A program made the translations under genes and the position numbers. Below, piece by piece: positions 7,357-15,759 of a DNA stretch of 29,743 bases (position 1 is its first letter; every line of letters begins with the position of its first letter). The DNA lies in NCBI GenBank assembly GCA_964408735.1, contig CAYPAX010000056.1, forward strand, positions 1 to 29,743. Reading direction: 5' to 3'. Origin of the DNA: UBA7887 sp964408735. Lineage in GTDB: Bacteria > Pseudomonadota > Alphaproteobacteria > UBA7887. The notes beneath the pieces were generated by a model, which was given only the letters and a program-made list of their open reading frames with translations, made no database searches and was not told the DNA's origin.

Positions 7357-7737
7357 ATGCTCAATCGCAGCCTGGTGATAGCCGCCGCTCTCAGCTTGGC
7401 AGTCGCAGCCAGTGGCCCCGCCGCTGCCGCAGATCTGGAAGCTGGTGCCAAAGTGTTCAAGAAGTGCAAGGCTTGCCACACCATCGAGGCCGGTGGAAAG
7501 AACAAGATCGGCCCCAATCTTGCGGGCATTTTCGGGCGCGAGGCAGCGCTGGTCGAAGGCTACAAATATTCCAAGGCGCTGCGGGAGTCCGGGATCACCT
7601 GGGACGACGCAACCATGATCGAGTGGCTTACCAACCCGAAGCAAATGCTTAAGGGCAACAAGATGGCTTTCCCCGGTCTGCGCAAGGAGGAAGACATCGC
7701 CAACGTCATCGCCTACATGAAGGATGCGGGCGGCTGA
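7357..7737 (+). CDS. Periplasmic class I cytochrome c
   Basis: This is a 126-residue precursor with a signal peptide (about residues 1-25, ending PAAAA-DLEAG). The single haem motif is CKACH at residues 37-41. The downstream NKIGPNLAGIFGRE and the Met ligand segment KGNKMAFPG (Met 103) are typical of mitochondrial-like cytochrome c (c2/c550). It is a soluble electron carrier that exchanges electrons with membrane complexes. The ribosome site is GGAAGGA. A perfect terminator hairpin follows within 30 bases, and coxG begins right after it. It could therefore serve as an electron acceptor linked to the CO-dehydrogenase-type enzyme, though this is inferred from position only. Confidence 0.94.
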   Translation: MLNRSLVIAAALSLAVAASGPAAAADLEAGAKVFKKCKACHTIEAGGKNKIGPNLAGIFGREAALVEGYKYSKALRESGITWDDATMIEWLTNPKQMLKGNKMAFPGLRKEEDIANVIAYMKDAGG

Positions 7738-7762
7738 TCCGCGCGCACACAGATGCGTGACG

Positions 7763-7796
7763 AGAAGCCGGGCCAGAGCCCGGCTTCTTGAGTTTT
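7763..7796 (+). terminator. Terminator or attenuator between cytochrome c and coxG
   Basis: AGAAGCCGGG and CCCGGCTTCT form a perfect 10-pair stem around CCAGAG, followed by TGAGTTTT. Only 12 bases separate it from the coxG start codon, leaving no room for a promoter in between. Confidence 0.8.
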
Positions 7797-7808
7797 GGGG
7801 GGACGGGG

Positions 7809-8381
7809 ATGGAACTGAGCGGCGAACAACACATCGCAGCCACACGGGAGCGGGTCTGGCAGGCGCTCAACGATCCCGAGGTGCTGCAGCGCTGTATTCC
7901 CGGCGCCGAAACCCTGACCAAACTGGCGGACGACGCGTTCGAAGCCACCGTGGCGGTCAAGGTTGGTCCGGTGCGCGCGCGCTTTTCCGGCAAGGTCACA
8001 TTGTCGGACCTTGATCCGCCCAACGGCTATACGATCTCCGGCGAGGGCAGCGGCGGCGCGGCCGGCTTCGCCAAGGGCAGCGCCAAGGTTTCGCTCGCCG
8101 AGGCCGGACCGGACGCCACCGACCTCGCTTATGTCTGCGACGTGCAAGTGGGCGGCAAGCTGGCGCAGATCGGCTCGCGCATGATCTCCGGCACCGCCAG
8201 CAAGATGGCAGGCGATTTCTTCGCCGGTTTCGCCGAGGCGCTCGGCGAAACGGCACCGCCGGACGAAACGCCGCAAGCGATCGAAGCCGCCCCCGAACCC
8301 GAACCCGCCGTCCGCCCCATCTACTGGCTTGCCTCGGTGCTGATCTTCGTCACCTCCCTGCTCTACATCTTCGGCCGCTGA
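7809..8381 (+). CDS. coxG: CoxG, SRPBCC-family membrane anchor protein of CO dehydrogenase
   Basis: This 190-residue protein starts at the ATG at 7809 with a GGGGGGACGGGG ribosome site. Residues 1-145 are a CoxG (SRPBCC/START-like) domain: MELSGEQHIAATRERVWQAL, CIPGAETL, then the strands YTISGEGSGGAAGFAKGSA. A short acidic Pro-rich linker (ETAPPDETPQAIEAAPEPEP) leads to a C-terminal membrane helix (IYWLASVLIFVTSLLYIF). Work on Oligotropha and mycobacterial systems ties CoxG to membrane association of CO dehydrogenase and, in mycobacteria, to delivery of quinone to the enzyme. The C-terminal anchor fits that role here. It precedes coxSLM by 92 bases, which contain a candidate promoter and a hairpin. 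Confidence 0.9.
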   Translation: MELSGEQHIAATRERVWQALNDPEVLQRCIPGAETLTKLADDAFEATVAVKVGPVRARFSGKVTLSDLDPPNGYTISGEGSGGAAGFAKGSAKVSLAEAGPDATDLAYVCDVQVGGKLAQIGSRMISGTASKMAGDFFAGFAEALGETAPPDETPQAIEAAPEPEPAVRPIYWLASVLIFVTSLLYIFGR

Positions 8382-8395
8382 CACCCCTTCCGCGC

Positions 8396-8424
8396 TTGAC
8401 CTCGGACGGGGTGCGCCGCACACT
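8396..8424 (+). promoter_or_regulatory. Weak candidate promoter before coxS
   Basis: TTGACC at 8396-8401 is followed after 17 bases by CACACT at 8419-8424. The -35 is good and the -10 matches only three of six. It could give coxSLMD its own transcript. Confidence 0.25.
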
Positions 8425-8433
8425 TTCGCCCAA

Positions 8434-8454
8434 CCCCGCCGTGCCCCGGCGGGG
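8434..8454 (+). repeat. Hairpin in the coxG-coxS gap
   Basis: CCCCGCCG and CGGCGGGG pair around TGCCC. There is no T-run after it, so it is not a standard terminator; it lies just before the coxS ribosome site (GGGAGGAG) and may be an RNA processing or stability element. Confidence 0.4.
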
Positions 8455-8473
8455 ACAAGCGGGAGGAGAATCC

Positions 8474-8944
8474 ATGACCCTAACAGTTTCGATGACCGTC
8501 AACGGCAAGGCCGTTTCGGCGGCGGTCGAGCCGCGCACGCTGCTCGTCGAATTCTTGCGGGATACGCTCGGCCTGACCGGCACCCATGTGGGCTGCGATA
8601 CCAGCCAATGCGGCGCCTGCGTGGTCCATGTCGACGGCACTTCGGTGAAGTCGTGCAGCATGCTCGCGGCACAGGCCGAAGGCGCCACCGTTCTCACCAT
8701 CGAAGGCCTGGCGGACGGCGATACCCTGCACCCGATGCAGGAGGCCTTTCGCGAACATCACGGCCTGCAATGCGGCTTCTGCACCCCGGGCATGGTGATG
8801 AGCGCCGTGGATCTCGCCAACCGCGATGCAAATCCCAGCGAAGAGGCTGTGCGCGCCCATCTCGAAGGCAACATCTGCCGCTGCACCGGCTACCACAATA
8901 TCGTCAAGTCCGTGCAAGCCGGCGCCAAGGCGATGGGGGGCTGA
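8474..8944 (+). CDS. coxS: CO-dehydrogenase-type small subunit, [2Fe-2S] protein CoxS
   Basis: This 156-residue protein starts at the ATG at 8474 behind GGGAGGAG; the open frame upstream has no family character. It carries the two [2Fe-2S] clusters of molybdenum hydroxylases. The plant-ferredoxin-like cluster uses Cys 41, 46, 49 and 61 (CDTSQCGAC...C), and the second uses Cys 100, 103, 135 and 137 (CGFCTPG and CRCTGYHN). It relays electrons from the Mo site in CoxL to FAD in CoxM. Its length is as expected for the family. It is followed after three bases by coxL. Confidence 0.96.
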   Translation: MTLTVSMTVNGKAVSAAVEPRTLLVEFLRDTLGLTGTHVGCDTSQCGACVVHVDGTSVKSCSMLAAQAEGATVLTIEGLADGDTLHPMQEAFREHHGLQCGFCTPGMVMSAVDLANRDANPSEEAVRAHLEGNICRCTGYHNIVKSVQAGAKAMGG

Positions 8945-8947
8945 GCC

Positions 8948-11308
8948 ATGACAGAGTCAGGAATCGGCGCCCGCGCCCTGCGCAAGGAGGACAAGCGCTT
9001 TCTCACCGGCAGCGGCCGCTATGTGGACGACATCAATCGCCCCGGCCAGGCCCATGCTTATTTCGTGCGCTCGCCGCACGCCCATGCCGAGCTCGGCACC
9101 ATAGACGCTTCGGCTGCCCTGGCGGCCCCCGGCGTCGTTGCCGTGCTGAGCGGCGCCGACCTCGCGGCGGATGGCATCGGCGGCCTGCCCTGCGGCTGGC
9201 AGATCCATTCCAAGGACGGCTCGCCGATGGCCGAGCCCGCTCACCCCGTGCTGGCCCAAGGCAAGGTGCGCCATGTCGGCGATCCCGTCGCCATGGTGAT
9301 TGCCGAGAGCCGCGCCCAGGCCCGCGATGCGGCGGAACTCGTCGAGGTCGCCTACACCGCCCTGCCCGCGACCGTCGATACGGCCGATGCCTTTGCCGAC
9401 GGCAAGCCGCAAGTGCACGACGAGGCCGCCAACAACACCTGCTACGACTGGGAGTTCGGCGACAAAGCAGCGGTCGATGCCGCTTTCGCCAACGCCCACA
9501 AGGTCACCACCCTGGAGCTGGTCAACCAGCGCCTGGTGCCCAACGCCATGGAGCCGCGCGCGGCGCTTGGCGACTATGACGCGGGCGACGACCGCTACAC
9601 CCTCTACACCACCAGCCAGAACCCGCACGTCATCCGGCTGTTGATGTGCGCCTATGTGCTGGGCCTGCCCGAGACCAAGGTGCGCGTGGTCTCGCCCGAT
9701 GTCGGCGGCGGCTTCGGCTCGAAGATCTATCACTATGCCGAGGAAGCAGCTGTGACCTGGGCCTCGCGCAAGGTCGGGCGCGCCGTGAAATGGAATTCCG
9801 ACCGCAGCGAAGCCTTCCTCAGCGACGCCCAGGCCCGCGACCATGTCACCAAGGTCGAGATGGCCATGGACGCGGATGCCAAGTTCCTCGGCATGCGGCT
9901 TGCGACGGTGGCCAACCTCGGCGCCTACCTTTCGACTTTCGGCCCTGCCATCCCGACCTATTTCTACGCCCCGCTGCTGGCCGGCCAATACACCACGCCG
10001 GTGATCTACTGCGAGGTGCGGGCCGTCTTCACTCACACCGTGCCGGTCGATGCCTATCGCGGCGCCGGGCGGCCGGAAGCGTCCTATCTGGTCGAGCGCA
10101 TTTGCGACGTGGCGGCCGGCGAGATGGGACTGGAGCCGGCGGAGATTCGCCGCCGCAACCTGATCCAGCCCTCCATGCAGCCCTACGAAACGCCCGTCGC
10201 CATGGTCTATGACGGCGGCGATTACGAGAAGAACCTCGACGACGCCCTGGCCGCAGCGGACGCTGCCGGTTTCGCCGCCCGCCGCGCCGAATCGGAAGCC
10301 CGCGGCAAGAAACGCGGTATGGGCCTGGCCTGCTATATCGAAGCCTGCGGTGCCGCACCTTCTGCTGTGGCGGGAGCGCTGGGCGCCCGCGCGGGCCTCT
10401 ACGAGATGGGCACCGTGCGGGTCAATCCGACGGGCTCGATCAGTGTCATCACCGGCACCCACAGCCACGGCCAAAGCCACGAGACGACCTTCGCCCAACT
10501 GGTGTCGGACCGCCTCGGCGTGCCCCTCGATCAAATCGAGGTGGTGCACGGCGATACGGACAAGATCCCCTTCGGCATGGGCACCTACGGCTCGCGCTCG
10601 CTGCCGGTCGGCGGCACGGCCATCGCCATGTCCCTGGACAAGGTGGTCGAGAAGGGCAAGAAGATCGCGGCCCATATCCTGGAGGCCTCGGCCGACGACA
10701 TCGAATTCGCCAACGGCAGCTTCACGGTCAGCGGCACCGACAAGGCTTTGGCCTTCGGCGACGTAGCCGGCGCGGCCTACGTGCCGCACAACTATCCGCT
10801 GGAGGAGCTGGAGCCGGGGCTGGAGGAGACCTCCTATTTCGACCCGCCCAACTTCACCTTCCCCAACGGCGCTTATATCTGCGAGGTGGAGGTCGATCCG
10901 GAAACGGGCGAGGTCGATATCCTCGCCTTCACCGCGGTCGACGATTTCGGGGTCATCATCAACCCCAATATCGTCGAGGGCCAGGTGCATGGTGGGCTCG
11001 TGCAAGGCATCGGCCAGGCGTTGTTTGAGAGCTGCCAGTACGACGATAGCGGCCAGCTCATCACCGGCTCCTACATGGACTACTGCATGCCCAAGGCCGA
11101 TGCCGTGCCGAGCTTCGCGGTCTCGCACAATGTCAGCCATAGCCCGACCAATGCGCTGGGGGTGCGCGGCTGCGGCGAGGCCGGCGCTATCGGTGCGCCG
11201 CCGGCGGTGATCAACGCCATCTGCGACGCCATCGGCGTCGGCCATATCGACATGCCGGCAACGCCGCAGTCGGTATGGCGGGCAATCCAGGCACAAGCAG
11301 CCGAGTAA
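8948..11308 (+). CDS. coxL: Form II CO-dehydrogenase-type large subunit, molybdopterin protein CoxL
   Basis: This 786-residue xanthine oxidase-family molybdenum subunit opens with RALRKEDKRFLTGSGRYVDD and contains GGGFGSK in the cofactor-binding region. It has the conserved Glu 744 in GCGEAGAIGAPP, the general base next to Mo. The active-site loop at residues 369-375 reads AYRGAGR, the form II signature. Proven form I CO dehydrogenases have AYxCSFR, where the Cys binds copper. Form II members are usually annotated as CO dehydrogenase, but several may act on other carbonyl or heterocyclic substrates. CO oxidation is therefore possible but not established. The S-L-M gene order also matches form II clusters. 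The protein works in an (SLM)2 complex. Confidence 0.95.
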   Translation: MTESGIGARALRKEDKRFLTGSGRYVDDINRPGQAHAYFVRSPHAHAELGTIDASAALAAPGVVAVLSGADLAADGIGGLPCGWQIHSKDGSPMAEPAHPVLAQGKVRHVGDPVAMVIAESRAQARDAAELVEVAYTALPATVDTADAFADGKPQVHDEAANNTCYDWEFGDKAAVDAAFANAHKVTTLELVNQRLVPNAMEPRAALGDYDAGDDRYTLYTTSQNPHVIRLLMCAYVLGLPETKVRVVSPDVGGGFGSKIYHYAEEAAVTWASRKVGRAVKWNSDRSEAFLSDAQARDHVTKVEMAMDADAKFLGMRLATVANLGAYLSTFGPAIPTYFYAPLLAGQYTTPVIYCEVRAVFTHTVPVDAYRGAGRPEASYLVERICDVAAGEMGLEPAEIRRRNLIQPSMQPYETPVAMVYDGGDYEKNLDDALAAADAAGFAARRAESEARGKKRGMGLACYIEACGAAPSAVAGALGARAGLYEMGTVRVNPTGSISVITGTHSHGQSHETTFAQLVSDRLGVPLDQIEVVHGDTDKIPFGMGTYGSRSLPVGGTAIAMSLDKVVEKGKKIAAHILEASADDIEFANGSFTVSGTDKALAFGDVAGAAYVPHNYPLEELEPGLEETSYFDPPNFTFPNGAYICEVEVDPETGEVDILAFTAVDDFGVIINPNIVEGQVHGGLVQGIGQALFESCQYDDSGQLITGSYMDYCMPKADAVPSFAVSHNVSHSPTNALGVRGCGEAGAIGAPPAVINAICDAIGVGHIDMPATPQSVWRAIQAQAAE

Positions 11309-11320
11309 AGGGAGGCACGC

Positions 11321-12115
11321 ATGTACGACTTCACTTACCAGCGGGCCACGTCCCGCGACGACGACGCCGCCAAGCTCGCAGCCGCCGACGACGGCGTCTA
11401 TCTCGCAGGCGGCATGACCCTGCTCGCCACCATGAAGCAGCGCTTGGCCAACCCGAGCGACCTGGTGGACCTCGGCGCCATCGCAGACCTTGCCGGCATC
11501 CGCCGTGATGGCGATGCGGTGGTCGTCGGCGCCATGACCACCCACGCGGCGGTGGCGGCGAATGCCGATCTGCGCGGCGCCATCCCGGCGCTGGCAGACC
11601 TGGCGGGCGGCATCGGCGATCCGCAGGTGCGCAACCGCGGCACCATCGGCGGCTCGATCGCCAATGCCGACCCGGCCGCGGACTATCCCGCAGCCATCGT
11701 CGCGCTCGGCGCCACGGTGCGCACCGCAGCGCGCGAGATCGCCGCCGACGACATGTTCACTGGCATGTTCGAGACCGCGCTCGACGAGAGCGAGCTGATC
11801 ACCGAGGTCTCGTTCCCGGTGCCCGAGGCTGCAGCTTACGCCAAGTTCGCCAACCCCGCCTCGCGCTATGCCATCGTCGGCGTGATGGTGGCGCAGATCG
11901 GTGGCGGCGTTCGTGTCGCGGTGACCGGGGCCGGCGGCAGCGTGTTCCGCGTCGCGGCCATGGAGGAGGCGCTGGCGGGCAACTTCTCGGCCGATGCCAT
12001 CGCCGGCATAACTGTGCCCGTGGATGGCCTCAACAGCGACATCCATGCCGCGGCCGACTATCGCGCGCACCTGGTGAACGTGATGGCACGACGCGCGGTG
12101 GCCGGATGCCGGTAG
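11321..12115 (+). CDS. coxM: CO-dehydrogenase-type medium subunit, FAD protein CoxM
   Basis: This 264-residue flavoprotein of the vanillyl-alcohol-oxidase-like FAD fold starts behind AAGGGAGG, 12 bases after coxL. FAD-binding motifs are AGGMTLLATMK at about residues 29-39 and TIGGSIANADPAAD at 108-121, which correspond to the AGG and TIGG motifs of known CoxM proteins. The C-terminal domain is slightly shorter than the approximately 285 residues typical of form I CoxM. It passes electrons from the iron-sulfur subunit to quinone or another acceptor. Its 3' end overlaps coxD by ten bases. Confidence 0.95.
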   Translation: MYDFTYQRATSRDDDAAKLAAADDGVYLAGGMTLLATMKQRLANPSDLVDLGAIADLAGIRRDGDAVVVGAMTTHAAVAANADLRGAIPALADLAGGIGDPQVRNRGTIGGSIANADPAADYPAAIVALGATVRTAAREIAADDMFTGMFETALDESELITEVSFPVPEAAAYAKFANPASRYAIVGVMVAQIGGGVRVAVTGAGGSVFRVAAMEEALAGNFSADAIAGITVPVDGLNSDIHAAADYRAHLVNVMARRAVAGCR

Positions 12116-13020
12116 GCGAGCAGCCGGCGAGCGTCGACGCTGCCGTCGAGCTGCTCGCCGGCGGCCGCTACATCGCCGACCGCGGGCTTGCGACCTCGGT
12201 CTTCCTGGCCTTGTCCATGGGCCGGCCCCTTTTCCTCGAAGGCGAGGCCGGGGTCGGCAAGACCGAGATTGCCAAGGTGCTGGCCGAACAGCTTGGCCGG
12301 CGCCTGGTGCGCCTGCAATGCTACGAGGGCCTCGATGTGGCCGGCGCCGTATACGAATGGAACTACGCGGCCCAGATGATCGAGATCCAGGCCGCCAAGG
12401 CGGAAGGCATCGCCGACCGTGCGCGGCTCTCGGACGATGTCTTCACCGAGCGATTTCTGGTCAAGCGGCCGGTGCTCGAAGCGCTCGAGCCCGATGCGGC
12501 CGGGGCGCCGGTGCTGCTGATCGACGAGCTCGACCGTGCCGACGAGCCTTTCGAGGCGTTTCTTCTCGAAGTGCTTGCCGATTTCCAGGTCACCATCCCG
12601 GAGCTCGGCACCATCCACGCCGAGACGCCGCCGATCGTGGTGCTGACCTCGAACCGCACGCGCGAGATCCACGATGCCATCAAGCGGCGCTGCCTCTATG
12701 CCTGGATCGACTATCCCGATGCCGCACGGGAGAGCGAAATTCTCGCCGCCCGCGCGCCCGGCGTGGGCGAGCGGCTATCCGGCCAGGTGGTCGCCTTCGT
12801 GCAGCGCCTGCGCGAGATGGATCTGTTCAAGAAGCCGGGCGTGGCCGAGACCATCGATTGGGCCAATGCCCTGATGCGCCTCGACCGCAGCGACCTAGAC
12901 CCGCGCACTGTCGACGAGACCCTTGGTGCGCTACTCAAATACCAGGACGACATCGCCCGCGTGCAAGGCTCGGAAGCGGCTGCGATCGTCGAGGAAATCC
13001 GGGCCGGAGCTGCCGCATGA
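12106..13020 (+). CDS. coxD: CoxD, MoxR-type AAA+ ATPase
   Basis: This 304-residue MoxR-family ATPase has Walker A GEAGVGKTE at residues 46-54 and Walker B VLLIDELD at about 136-143. A sensor region LTSNRTREIHDAIKRRC and a C-terminal lid ending DDIARVQGSEAAAIVEEI follow. In Oligotropha CoxD is a chaperone-like ATPase needed to build the sulfurated Mo-Cu site, and it works with the von Willebrand factor protein CoxE. Here coxE is not next to it but about 9.5 kb away. The start at 12106 lies inside coxM, and the stop overlaps the next gene as ATGA. The length is normal for CoxD. Confidence 0.94.
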   Translation: MPVGEQPASVDAAVELLAGGRYIADRGLATSVFLALSMGRPLFLEGEAGVGKTEIAKVLAEQLGRRLVRLQCYEGLDVAGAVYEWNYAAQMIEIQAAKAEGIADRARLSDDVFTERFLVKRPVLEALEPDAAGAPVLLIDELDRADEPFEAFLLEVLADFQVTIPELGTIHAETPPIVVLTSNRTREIHDAIKRRCLYAWIDYPDAARESEILAARAPGVGERLSGQVVAFVQRLREMDLFKKPGVAETIDWANALMRLDRSDLDPRTVDETLGALLKYQDDIARVQGSEAAAIVEEIRAGAAA

Positions 13021-14093
13021 GCGACCTACCCCTGATCGACCTCACCGGCGACGCGCGCAAGCGCGGACGCAGCCACGGCGAGGCCCTGGCCGATTCGGCC
13101 GCCGTCAATATCGAGACCTATCTGGCACGCTTCGCCGCCGGCGGCATCACACGCGAGGACGCGCTGGCCGAGGGTGCGCGCTGGCAGAAGCGCATCGCGG
13201 CGTTCGATCCGGACTATGCCGAGGAGATGGCGGGAATCGCCGAAGGCTCGGGCCTCGACGCGATCGCCATCGCCATGCTCAATGCGCGCTGGGAGCTGAG
13301 CTACACGCTGTTCGCCCGCGAGGCCATGGGCTGCACCAGTTTCGCCGCCCTGCCCGAGGCGACGAAGAGCGGCACCACCCTGATCGGCCAGAACTGGGAC
13401 TGGCTGGATGGCCTGATGGGCCACATGGCGGTGCTGCGCTGCCGCCGCGACGACGCGCCCGACCATATCTGTATCACGCAAGCGGGCATTGCCGGCGGCA
13501 TCATGGGCCTCAACGAGGACGGCTTGGGCCTGGTGGTCAACGGCATGACCACGGACCGCGAAGGCGCCGATCCCGAGCGCAAGCCCTTCCATCTGCGCGT
13601 ACGCGACATCCTCAGCGCGACCAATTTCACCGACGCCCTGAAAGCCGTCGTCGGCAGCCCACGCGTCTGCTCGGGCAATTATTTGCTGGCCCATGCCGAT
13701 GGCGAGGCCATCGATATCGAGGCAGCACCCGACGACGAGGCGATGCTCTATCCGGAGGACGGCATGCTCGCCCACGCCAACCATTTCGAAAGCCTCGACG
13801 TGACCTCCACCCTGCAGCGCAACGGCCCCAGCACGCTCTTCCGCGCCCGCCGCCTGGATCGGCTGATGCGCCAGGCCAACCGGCCCATCGACATCCCGCT
13901 GATGCAGGAACTGTTCACCGACCACTTCAGCTACCCCTCAGGCATCTGCCGCCATTCCGACGAAAGCGAGCCCGAAACCAACCGCACGGCAACGGTGGTC
14001 TCGGTCATACTCGACCTGGAAAACCGCACCCTTCACGCCAGCAACGGCCCGCCTTGCGAAAACCGATACGCGGAATATCCGCTGGCGGGATGA
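13017..14093 (+). CDS. C45-family peptidase / acyl-CoA:6-APA acyltransferase-like Ntn hydrolase
   Basis: This 358-residue protein starts at the ATG overlapping the coxD stop. It matches the C45 (isopenicillin-N acyltransferase-like) family. The N-terminal part contains RKRGRSHGEALAD, the predicted self-cleavage site is Gly-Cys at 105-106 within AMGCTSFAA, and IGQNWDWLDGL and GGIMGLNEDGLGLVVNGM are typical downstream segments. Family members self-cleave so that the new N-terminal Cys attacks amide bonds. Known substrates include beta-lactam intermediates and N-acyl amines or amino acids. No penicillin pathway is present, so an amidase or acyl-transfer role on an unknown metabolite is more likely. 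The gene sits in the coupled run between coxD and the cyclase array, one base before the first cyclase. Confidence 0.88.
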   Translation: MSDLPLIDLTGDARKRGRSHGEALADSAAVNIETYLARFAAGGITREDALAEGARWQKRIAAFDPDYAEEMAGIAEGSGLDAIAIAMLNARWELSYTLFAREAMGCTSFAALPEATKSGTTLIGQNWDWLDGLMGHMAVLRCRRDDAPDHICITQAGIAGGIMGLNEDGLGLVVNGMTTDREGADPERKPFHLRVRDILSATNFTDALKAVVGSPRVCSGNYLLAHADGEAIDIEAAPDDEAMLYPEDGMLAHANHFESLDVTSTLQRNGPSTLFRARRLDRLMRQANRPIDIPLMQELFTDHFSYPSGICRHSDESEPETNRTATVVSVILDLENRTLHASNGPPCENRYAEYPLAG

Positions 14094-14094
14094 C

Positions 14095-15759
14095 GTGACC
14101 GGGGGGCAGGTCAGACGCCGATTAGCCGCCATCCTGGCGGCCGATGTTGCCGGCTACACCAAACTCATGGCCAAGGACGAAACCGCGACCGTGGCCGCGC
14201 TCGATGCCGCGCGGCTGGTGTTTCGCGCGCATATCGAGGGCCAGGGCGGGCGCGTGGTCGACATGGCGGGCGACAGCGTGCTCGCGGTGTTGGACACTGC
14301 CACAGGCGCCACCGAAGCCGCGCTGGCCGTGCAAAAGGCGCTGGCCGGGCGCAACATGCAGTTCCGCATCGGCGTGAATGTGGGAGATGTCATCGAGAAG
14401 CCCGACGGCACGGTCTATGGCGATGGGGTGAACCTGGCGGCGCGCCTCGAAGGCCTGGCAGCACCGGGCGGGGTGTGTATTTCGGCCGCGGTCTCGGATC
14501 AGGTGGCCAACAAGATCGACGACGCTTTCGAGGATATCGGCGACCACAGCGTCAAGAACGTCTCCAAGCCAGTACATGCCTTTGCCTGGGGTGGTGTTTC
14601 GGCGCTTGCGCAAAAGAGCGAAACGCGCACGCCGACCGTAGCGCTGGGTGCGTTCCAGGCCAAGGGCGGCGCCGAGGCGGAGACGCTCGCCGACGGCGTG
14701 CGGACGGGGATCGCGACCTCGTTGTCCAACCAGACCGGCTGGGACCTCGTGTCGGATGTCGGGGCGGCGGATTTTGTCGTGACCGTCACGTTCCAGGTGC
14801 AGGGCACGCGCTATCGCGCCGCCTCGCGCATTCTCGACAGCGCGACGGGCCGGCATTTCGCTGCCGACCGCTTCGACGGCAGCCTCGACGACCCCTTCGC
14901 TGCCGAGGACGATCTGACATATCGGGTCTACAACTCGATCCGCTTCGGCCTGCATCGCCGCGAGATGGAGATGGTCGAGCAAGACCCGGTGGCAGCGGAG
15001 AGTGACAACGGGCTGCAACTCAAGGCCGCAAGTCTGCTCTACCAACCCTATATCGATACATTTCTCGAGGCCCGCGCTGTGCTCGAGCGCGTGATCGCAC
15101 GCTCGCCGGAGAACTTTATCGCCCTCGGCCAAATCACGGCCAGTTATATCGGCGAGTTGATGGCCGGCTATCGACCGCTTCTGCCGGTGGATGGCGAGGC
15201 GGCGCTCGCTGCCGCGAAAGAGGGGGTGCGGCTAAACGGCGTCAGCGATTTCTGCCGCTATACGCTGGGTCTGGCTTTGCTCGCCGCCGGCCGCGATCAC
15301 GAAGCGGCGGAGGGGGAACTTGCGCGCAGCCTGGAGCTTAATCCGAATTACGCCTTCGCCACGATGGCGCTAGGCCTGACCTTGATCACCGCCGGACGGG
15401 TCGAGGACGGGGTCGGTCATTGCGCCAAGGTGGCGGATTCCGATCCGCGCGTGCAGATCGCCTCATGGGCGACGCAATGGGCCGCGTTGGGACATCTCGC
15501 CGCCGGCCGCTATGATGAAGCGCAAGATTGGGCTCGACGCTCGGACCGTCACCAAGGCGACGTGGCGCGAACGTTGCTCATTTTCGCCGCTGCAGCTGCG
15601 CTCGGCGGCGACGACGAGACCGCACAGCAGACGGCGGAACGCATGATGACGCGCTATCCCGAGTTCCGCATTCGCGATTTCGGCAACTGGCCGTTCCGTG
15701 ATCCGGAGCCGGCGGAGAGGCTTGTCGAGGGCCTGCGGCTGGCGGGACTTCCGGAATGA
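14095..15759 (+). CDS. Class III nucleotide cyclase-TPR protein, paralog 1
   Basis: This 554-residue protein has a GTG start one base after the preceding stop. Residues 8-170 are a class III cyclase domain: metal Asp 17 in ILAADVAGYTKLM, metal Asp 60 in DMAGDSVLAV, and the catalytic Asn 113 and Arg 117 in GVNLAARLEG. The position that normally holds the purine-selecting Lys is Asp 56, so ATP versus another nucleotide cannot be assumed. Residues about 185-300 resemble the TolB-like middle domain of rhizobial cyclase-TPR proteins (TVALGAFQAKGGAEAETLAD, then ILDSATGRHFAADRFDGSLD). The C-terminal 200 residues hold TPR-like helical repeats (ELARSLELNPNYAFATMALG). No membrane segment is seen. It is the first of four tandem copies, each overlapping the next by four bases. 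Confidence 0.92.
   Translation: MTGGQVRRRLAAILAADVAGYTKLMAKDETATVAALDAARLVFRAHIEGQGGRVVDMAGDSVLAVLDTATGATEAALAVQKALAGRNMQFRIGVNVGDVIEKPDGTVYGDGVNLAARLEGLAAPGGVCISAAVSDQVANKIDDAFEDIGDHSVKNVSKPVHAFAWGGVSALAQKSETRTPTVALGAFQAKGGAEAETLADGVRTGIATSLSNQTGWDLVSDVGAADFVVTVTFQVQGTRYRAASRILDSATGRHFAADRFDGSLDDPFAAEDDLTYRVYNSIRFGLHRREMEMVEQDPVAAESDNGLQLKAASLLYQPYIDTFLEARAVLERVIARSPENFIALGQITASYIGELMAGYRPLLPVDGEAALAAAKEGVRLNGVSDFCRYTLGLALLAAGRDHEAAEGELARSLELNPNYAFATMALGLTLITAGRVEDGVGHCAKVADSDPRVQIASWATQWAALGHLAAGRYDEAQDWARRSDRHQGDVARTLLIFAAAAALGGDDETAQQTAERMMTRYPEFRIRDFGNWPFRDPEPAERLVEGLRLAGLPE

Noticed and set aside
8434..8454. Rho-independent terminator between coxG and coxS
   Set aside because: The stem is strong but no T-run follows, and the next gene's ribosome site starts within ten bases.
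8957..12070. Very long open frame on the minus strand across coxL and coxM
   Set aside because: It is an antisense shadow of GC-rich genes. Its product is rich in Arg, His, Gly and Ala with no family motif, while the plus strand holds clear cox genes.
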